Assembly (NCBI GenBank): GCA_039799445.1 | Contig: JBDLSO010000026.1 | Coordinates: 1-8,346 of the forward strand | Direction of reading: 5' to 3' | From: JBDLSO01 sp039799445 | GTDB lineage: Bacteria > Patescibacteriota > Minisyncoccia > Phycocordibacterales > UBA5272 | DNA: 8,346 bases | Shown: one piece after another, positions 3,743 through 8,346 of the stretch | How positions within the stretch are numbered: position 1 is the first letter of the stretch | Layout: each line of letters starts with the position of its first letter | The notes under the pieces: generated by a model | Told to the model about the DNA's origin: nothing | Seen by the model: the letters and a program-made list of their open reading frames with translations, nothing else | The model's database searches: none | Position numbers and translations under genes: made by a program

Positions 3743-5347
3743 TCATCAATAAACACAAACTCACAACAAGAGCTTATTGCTCGTATAAAAGAATTAGAGA
3801 CCGAAGTAAAACAACTCAAGTCTCGCAAAAAATATGGACTCGTCTGGGAAGATAAACCAGAGGATGTTGTACTTCAGTGTGAGAGACAAATTCCAGTACT
3901 CAAAGAAATTAAAAATAGAAAAATCGTGACAAGTGAAAACTCTCCCACTAATCTTTTGATTGAGGGAGATAATTATCATGCTCTTTCTGTTTTGAATTAT
4001 ACCCATAAAGGTAAGATTGATGTTATCTATATTGATCCGCCGTACAATACTGGCAATAAAGATTTTATTTACAATGACAATTATGTAGATAAAGAAGATA
4101 GCTTTAGACATTCTAAATGGCTTTCTTTTATGGAGAATAGATTAAAACTTGCAAAGGAACTACTAAAAGATAGTGGGGTTATTTTTATATCTATTGATGA
4201 TAATGAGCAAGCACAATTAAAACTCTTATGTGATTCTGTTTTTGGTGAAGGAAATTTTATTAATTGTCTTGTATGGCAATACGATAACTCAACAATGAAA
4301 AACACTAGTGGGCGACTTGCTACAAAACATGAATACATATTAATCTATTCAAAATCTTTTAACTATCAAAATAAATGGGTCAAATTAAGACATGGAGAAG
4401 TTTCAAAAGAGCTATTAAAAAGATTTGGTAAATATGCTGATGAAAATAATAACATATTTCTTAGGGACGTTATACATGAAAAATCTTATTTAGAAAGAAT
4501 ATTACCAAGATTTAAAAATATACACGGAAGAGATGCTGATCAAGATGATGTTATTGACTCACTTGAACCTAATTACCTAAGATCTACGGTTAATATTCCT
4601 ACACAAAGAAGTAATGATTTTTTTAATAAATTTAATCTAGAGTTTAATAATCCTAAACCAGTAGAACTTATAAAATTACTTGTAAAGTTAATAAAATATG
4701 AGGCTCAATTTACAGTCCTCGACTTCATGGCTGGATCCGGCACGACAGGTCATGCTGTTATGAAACTCAATAAAGAAGATGGTGGCAATCGTCAGTTTAT
4801 TCTCTGCACCAATAATGAAAATAATATTTGTGAAGAAGTAACTTACGAAAGACTTAAAAGAGTAATCAAAGGTTATGAGAACAAAAAAGGAGACAAGGTT
4901 GAAGGACTTGGTGGTAATTTAGAATATCTCAAATGTGACTTCATTGATAAAACAAGGCACACAGACAATATGAAAATGAGGCTCATGCGAGCTTGTAGCG
5001 AGATGCTCTGTTTGAAAGAAAATACTTTTGAGGTCATAAAAGAAGTAAAAGATGGAGAGACTCTGATGTATAGATTATATAAAGGAATCAAAATAAATGA
5101 AGACGGAAATAATAAAGAACATATTGTCGGTATATATTATGATCTTGATGATAGCTATTTGGATGACATGAGAAGTGATTTAAAAAACTATGAAAGTTCC
5201 TACAAAACCGCATACATATTCTCACTCCGAAATGTATCTGACTTTATAGACGACTACCGTAAATGGAAAGGTATACAGATAGAGGAAGTGCCTCAAAAGA
5301 TTTTAGAAATATATGAGTCGATATACAAGCGAAACAATCGCACCTAA
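3740..5347 (+). CDS. mod: Type III restriction-modification DNA methyltransferase (Mod), N6-adenine, beta class
   Basis: Mod recognises the DNA target and transfers a methyl group from S-adenosylmethionine to adenine. It is also the specificity subunit of the Mod-Res nuclease. Of 535 residues, about 1-60 contain a helical, coiled-coil-like N-terminus (about 9-30). The catalytic motif IV DPPYNTG is at 99-105, and the SAM-binding motif I DFMAGSGTT is at 328-336. Motif IV before motif I is the beta-class order used by Type III enzymes. The region between (about 170-300) should hold the target-recognition domain, and NPKPVELIKLL (304-314) is typical of the family. The C-terminal part (about 395-535) resembles the Mod region that contacts the partner. 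The recognition region is clearly more AT-rich than the SAM-binding part, suggesting domain exchange. No simple-sequence repeat tract is present, so slippage-based phase variation is unlikely. Expression probably depends on the structured leader. Eleven bases separate it from res. Confidence 0.95.
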   Translation: MSSINTNSQQELIARIKELETEVKQLKSRKKYGLVWEDKPEDVVLQCERQIPVLKEIKNRKIVTSENSPTNLLIEGDNYHALSVLNYTHKGKIDVIYIDPPYNTGNKDFIYNDNYVDKEDSFRHSKWLSFMENRLKLAKELLKDSGVIFISIDDNEQAQLKLLCDSVFGEGNFINCLVWQYDNSTMKNTSGRLATKHEYILIYSKSFNYQNKWVKLRHGEVSKELLKRFGKYADENNNIFLRDVIHEKSYLERILPRFKNIHGRDADQDDVIDSLEPNYLRSTVNIPTQRSNDFFNKFNLEFNNPKPVELIKLLVKLIKYEAQFTVLDFMAGSGTTGHAVMKLNKEDGGNRQFILCTNNENNICEEVTYERLKRVIKGYENKKGDKVEGLGGNLEYLKCDFIDKTRHTDNMKMRLMRACSEMLCLKENTFEVIKEVKDGETLMYRLYKGIKINEDGNNKEHIVGIYYDLDDSYLDDMRSDLKNYESSYKTAYIFSLRNVSDFIDDYRKWKGIQIEEVPQKILEIYESIYKRNNRT

Positions 5348-5358
5348 CAAGTACAACT

Positions 5359-7686
5359 ATGAAAATAACTCTTAAAGATTATCAACAAAAAGCAGTAGAC
5401 TCTCTCACCGAGAAGGTGTTTGGATTTTTAAAAAGTACAAAAGAAGATAGAAAGACTGCTGTGCTTCAAGCTCCAACAGGATCAGGTAAAACAATTATGA
5501 TGGCGAGCTTTATTGAGTCTCTGATTGCTATAAATAAAGAAGAGACTTCACAGGAGGACTTTACTTTTGTATGGCTTTCTATTGGTAAAGGAGATTTACA
5601 TAATCAAAGCAAAAGAAGTTTAGAGAAAGTGTTTATGGGGTTCCCTGTTGTACAGAGTGTCGATAGTATTTATGGCACATCTGTAGCAGAGCTCACAAAA
5701 GATTCTGTGACTGTGGTGAACTGGGAAAAGATTCGTTCAAAAGATGGAAAAACTCAGGAGTGGAAAAATATAGTCATGAAAGATGGTGATTATACAAATT
5801 TTAGAGAGATACTAGAAAACACAACAAAAACAGCAAAGAGAAAAATAATATTGATTATAGATGAATCTCATACCTCTCTTAAAACAGATCTCGGACAAGA
5901 AATAGTGTCGCTTATAGATCCAACTGTAACTGTGGAGGTTTCAGCTACTCCTAAATTTAAAATTTCTGGAGAAGACCAAAATGATGGTGTGGGATGGTTT
6001 GAAAAAATAAACCCTCAGGAAGTTATAGATGAACACATGATCAAAAATCAAATATTGGTCAATTTTGATTTTGATTTTAAGTATACAGACGATAGTGATG
6101 AAGCCATACTTCGAACAGCAATACACAAAAGAGACGAGCTGGCTAGATTATATAAAGAAGATAACATAGACATAAATCCATTACTTTTAATACAACTGCC
6201 TAATAGTGCAAATGGTGAAGTGGTTAAGGGTATGGTACTTGATCAGCTTAAAAGCTCTAGAGGTATAAGTCTTGGAGACGAGAGACTTTCTGTGTGGCTT
6301 GATGAAGAAAATAAAATAGATAGAAATATAGATAAAATTTCTGAAAACAATGCCCTACAAGAATATCTCATTTTCAAACAAGCAATAGACACGGGATGGG
6401 ATTGTCCGAGAGCTCAAATACTTCTTAAGTTTAGAGAAAGTGAAAGTGAAGTATTTAATATACAAGTACTCGGAAGAATCTTGCGTATGCCAGAGCAAAA
6501 GCACTATGAAGTAGAAGCTCTTAATAAAGCTTATGTATATATCAATACTCACGCAGCTTCTTTTGATATTGAAAGTTATAGTCCAAAAATATTGGGAGAT
6601 CAGCCAGCAAAAAGGTCTCCTCTATATAAAAATATCAATCTTACTTCTTTTTATAAAGAACGTGCAGACTATCAAGATATAAAATCAGATTTTAAAAAGG
6701 TACTTTTAGACACTGTGAGTAAAAGACTCGAATTACAACCTTTAGAGTATAAAACTAATATACAGAAATTAAAAAGTATTAAGCCTGTAACTACGAGCGA
6801 TCTTGGCTGGCAATTTGATACAGAACATATTTTACACAGTGTTATTAAAGACTTGGCTCTTGATATACAAGAAGTTGATAATTATAAAAATATTTTTGAA
6901 GATGATGACGGAGACACTCAATCTCTCAAAATAAATGAAAGACAAATTGAGTTTGTTTCTCGGTCGCTATTTAGAAGCATGATGGCTCCGTTTACTAACA
7001 TTGCCCGTTCTGTGCCTGCCATGAATGTCGCTTGGTTTTTAGTGTGTAGAGAATTATTTGGCGGGGAGATTCTAAAAAATGGAGCTCTCAGTTCACAAGC
7101 ATTTTTACTTTTAAATCAAGATAAAATAAAACCTATTTTTATAGAAGCAGTAGTTGCTTATTCTTTGATTCGCGAACAAAAAGCAAAAGAAGATACGGAG
7201 CACATTATTAAAAACTTTGAAATAGTAGAAAAAGATTATTTTAATAAAGAAGTAGACGAAGAGATGAAAGACTATACAAAATGTATACTTCAGCCCTGCT
7301 ATCTTTCTAAAGCTAGATCAAAACCAGAGCAAGAGTTTGAAAAGTATCTTGGGTCACTTTTGTCTGTCAATTGGTGGTATAAAAATGGTGAGATGAGAAG
7401 AGATTACTTTGGTATTAAGTATGAATACAAAAATGAAGTACACACTTTTTATCCAGATTATATTGTAGAATTTTCTGATGGAAGAATTGGTATTTTTGAG
7501 ACAAAAGATGAAAGCGATAGAGATACTGACACATATACCAAAGCGAAAAACGAGGCTCTGCAAGAATACATAGCCAAAGAAAACAAAACCAGAAAAGCAC
7601 AAAAGTTGTTCGGTGGTATCGTTGTATTTATGAATGGTGAGTGGAAGATAAGTGAGGGTACAGAATACAATACAGTACGGATTTAG
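5359..7686 (+). CDS. res: Type III restriction endonuclease subunit (Res): SF2 helicase plus PD-(D/E)xK nuclease
   Basis: The nuclease/translocase partner of Mod, which cleaves DNA lacking the Mod methylation after ATP-driven communication between sites. The helicase motifs are in order: Walker A APTGSGKT (38-45, K44), motif II DESH (168-171), motif III SATP (195-198), motif V DTGWDCPRA (344-352) and motif VI QVLGRILRMP (369-378). The C-terminal nuclease has PD at 699-700 and the E-T-K triad at 714-716 (YPDYIVEFSDGRIGIFETK), with a conserved acidic helix before it (EQEFEKYL, 657-664). Helicase and nuclease both look active. At 775 residues it is shorter than EcoP1I or EcoP15I Res (about 970). 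The ATG at 5359 begins the conserved MKITLKDYQQKAV start but has no Shine-Dalgarno sequence, so translation probably depends on mod. It ends with TAG before a strong terminator. Confidence 0.95.
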   Translation: MKITLKDYQQKAVDSLTEKVFGFLKSTKEDRKTAVLQAPTGSGKTIMMASFIESLIAINKEETSQEDFTFVWLSIGKGDLHNQSKRSLEKVFMGFPVVQSVDSIYGTSVAELTKDSVTVVNWEKIRSKDGKTQEWKNIVMKDGDYTNFREILENTTKTAKRKIILIIDESHTSLKTDLGQEIVSLIDPTVTVEVSATPKFKISGEDQNDGVGWFEKINPQEVIDEHMIKNQILVNFDFDFKYTDDSDEAILRTAIHKRDELARLYKEDNIDINPLLLIQLPNSANGEVVKGMVLDQLKSSRGISLGDERLSVWLDEENKIDRNIDKISENNALQEYLIFKQAIDTGWDCPRAQILLKFRESESEVFNIQVLGRILRMPEQKHYEVEALNKAYVYINTHAASFDIESYSPKILGDQPAKRSPLYKNINLTSFYKERADYQDIKSDFKKVLLDTVSKRLELQPLEYKTNIQKLKSIKPVTTSDLGWQFDTEHILHSVIKDLALDIQEVDNYKNIFEDDDGDTQSLKINERQIEFVSRSLFRSMMAPFTNIARSVPAMNVAWFLVCRELFGGEILKNGALSSQAFLLLNQDKIKPIFIEAVVAYSLIREQKAKEDTEHIIKNFEIVEKDYFNKEVDEEMKDYTKCILQPCYLSKARSKPEQEFEKYLGSLLSVNWWYKNGEMRRDYFGIKYEYKNEVHTFYPDYIVEFSDGRIGIFETKDESDRDTDTYTKAKNEALQEYIAKENKTRKAQKLFGGIVVFMNGEWKISEGTEYNTVRI

Positions 7687-7705
7687 TGTTGGACTTACAC
7701 AATAC

Positions 7706-7736
7706 ACAAACACCCGAGCTAGTCTCGGGTGTTTGT
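7706..7736 (+). terminator. Intrinsic terminator of the mod-res operon
   Basis: ACAAACACCCGAG (7706-7718) and CTCGGGTGTTTGT (7724-7736) form a perfect 13-bp stem with the loop CTAGT. It begins about 20 bases after the res stop codon. The T-rich 3' arm plus TTAT after it serve as the U-tract. It is nearly symmetrical, so it may also stop transcripts from the opposite strand. Confidence 0.85.
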
Positions 7737-7751
7737 TATATACACAATGAC

Positions 7752-7784
7752 AAGCAGGTGGCGGGCTCCGCCCGCCACCTGCTT
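7752..7784. repeat. GC-rich perfect palindrome, REP-like
   Basis: AAGCAGGTGGCGGGC (7752-7766) and GCCCGCCACCTGCTT (7770-7784) form a perfect 15-bp stem with the 3-base loop TCC. It is far richer in G+C than its surroundings and directly follows the res terminator. It resembles repetitive extragenic palindromes built on a GGGCTCCGCCC core. Only one copy is in the window, so repetition in the genome is inference. It may act as a second terminator, since T-rich sequence follows (TTTCTAGTATTTTTC). Confidence 0.6.
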
Positions 7785-7818
7785 TCTAGTATTTTTCTTT
7801 CTTTATTCTGAATTCAAG

Positions 7819-7839
7819 ATTCTACATTCTACATTCTAC
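7819..7839. repeat. Three tandem copies of ATTCTAC
   Basis: Three perfect 7-base units occupy 7819-7825, 7826-7832 and 7833-7839 in the non-coding stretch before the TetR-type gene. They lie just upstream of its predicted -35 (7851). There is no evidence of function; the copy number could vary between strains. Confidence 0.8.
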
Positions 7840-7850
7840 TCCCCACACTC

Positions 7851-7894
7851 TTGCACCTTTTAACCATCTGGTGTATACTGACTGTATGGTTAAA
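7851..7894 (+). promoter_or_regulatory. Promoter and putative autoregulatory operator of the TetR-family gene
   Basis: TTGCAC (7851-7856; the leading TTG matches the -35) is followed after 17 bases by TATACT (7874-7879; five of six match the -10). The predicted start, 7886, is the A of the ATG, which fits the absence of a Shine-Dalgarno sequence and suggests a leaderless mRNA. A perfect inverted repeat, TTTAACCAT (7859-7867) with ATGGTTAAA (7886-7894), brackets the -10. A dimeric repressor bound there would block polymerase. Autoregulation is typical of TetR proteins but is inferred here. Confidence 0.55.
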
Positions 7895-8346
7895 GTTGTC
7901 AAAGAATTATCACAAACACATATACTGCGTATCGCCAAAAAACATTTTTTGGCTTTTGGATATGTTGGTGCCCGAATGCAAGCAATCGCAGACGAAGCAG
8001 AAGTAAACAAAGCATTGCTGCATTATTATTACAAAAACAAGGAACAGTTATTCAAAAAAGTATTCGATGGGGAAGCAGAGAAAATGCTCGCAAGTGCAGA
8101 ACAAATAGCGGAAAAGAATATACCGATACTAGACAAACTGCGACTCCTGATTGAAAATGATATTATACATTTAGAGAAAAACCCAGAGATGCCAATGTTC
8201 ATCATGAGGGAAATGGCAAGAGACCCAAGTCTGATAGACAAATTAGATTCGGGTGAACGAGGAAAGAGAGTATTGCAGCAGATAAGTAGAGAAATACTCA
8301 GTGCACAAAAAAAAGGGATTATACGAAAAGACATCGCTGTGCAAGA
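7886..8346 (+). CDS. TetR-family transcriptional regulator (partial, cut by window end)
   Basis: Dimeric DNA-binding repressor whose C-terminal domain usually senses a small ligand. The first 153 residues are visible. The N-terminal three-helix DNA-binding domain covers about 8-56 (ILRIAKKHFLAFGY, MQAIADEAEVNKALLHYYYKNKEQLF), with the usual recognition helix and the Tyr-rich stretch followed by K-x-K-E-x-L. The C-terminal ligand domain begins at about 65 and contains a long helix with the segment PEMPMFIMREMARDP (100-114), a pattern seen in several TetR subfamilies. The ATG at 7886 is preferred because the family's N-terminus starts here and the predicted transcription start coincides with it; an in-frame GTG at 7871 would lie inside the promoter. 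An A8 run (8307-8314) late in the visible part is prone to slippage. The target genes are not in the window, unless it represses itself through the inverted repeat at 7859-7894. Confidence 0.93.
   Translation, partial: MVKVVKELSQTHILRIAKKHFLAFGYVGARMQAIADEAEVNKALLHYYYKNKEQLFKKVFDGEAEKMLASAEQIAEKNIPILDKLRLLIENDIIHLEKNPEMPMFIMREMARDPSLIDKLDSGERGKRVLQQISREILSAQKKGIIRKDIAVQ

Noticed and set aside
3740..5347. Phase-variable mod gene (common for Type III systems)
   Set aside because: No tandem simple-sequence repeat tract exists in the coding region or at its start.
1..8346. CRISPR array, tRNA or rRNA genes, prophage or insertion-sequence transposase
   Set aside because: No regularly spaced repeats, no cloverleaf, no ribosomal RNA signature and no transposase or integrase motif were seen on either strand.

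Overview
The window looks like chromosomal DNA of a bacterium with a reduced genome, most likely of the candidate phyla radiation (Patescibacteria/Parcubacteria-like). This is inferred from four things: a NusA with a long acidic insert in its N-terminal domain, a trigger factor that appears to lack its PPIase domain, several genes without a usable Shine-Dalgarno sequence, and very short spacers. Standard stop codons (TAA, one TAG) are used and no in-frame TGA is read through. The phylum cannot be proved from these data.

Left part, minus strand (1-3509). Two transcription units run right to left. The first starts at a consensus promoter (3480-3509) and encodes an unrecognised 156-residue protein (2948-3418) and a 72-residue single-span membrane protein (2715-2933). 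It ends at a hairpin terminator (2680-2712). The second starts at a promoter overlapping that terminator. It encodes NusA (1240-2574), family I inorganic pyrophosphatase (669-1193) and trigger factor (start at 652, running out of the window at base 1): housekeeping functions for transcription elongation, pyrophosphate removal and nascent-chain folding.

Middle and right part, plus strand (3555-7736). This is a compact Type III restriction-modification operon: mod (3740-5347, beta-class adenine methyltransferase) and res (5359-7686, SF2 helicase plus PD-(D/E)xK nuclease), closed by a strong terminator (7706-7736). All main catalytic motifs are present. The operon is more AT-rich than nusA, especially the presumed target-recognition part of mod, which suggests horizontal acquisition and recognition-domain exchange.

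The most interesting element is the roughly 170-nt leader between the mod promoter (-10 at 3558-3563, predicted start 3570) and the mod ATG (3740). It contains a 16-bp closing helix, a 7-bp second helix, a 17-bp hairpin whose loop is complementary over 11 bases to a downstream segment, and a terminator-like hairpin with a U-tract. The terminator uses the same bases as the closing helix. Further alternative helices are built from repeated GGGTAG/CTACCC modules. This is the architecture of a transcription attenuator or riboswitch-like switch, or of a small structured RNA, placed in front of restriction-modification genes. I do not recognise it as a known RNA family.

Right end (7737-8346). After the res terminator come a GC-rich 15-bp palindrome, a short tandem repeat, and the start of a TetR-family regulator gene (7886 onward, cut by the window end). 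Its predicted transcription start falls on the A of the ATG, and an inverted repeat spans the -10 region, suggesting a leaderless, self-repressed gene.
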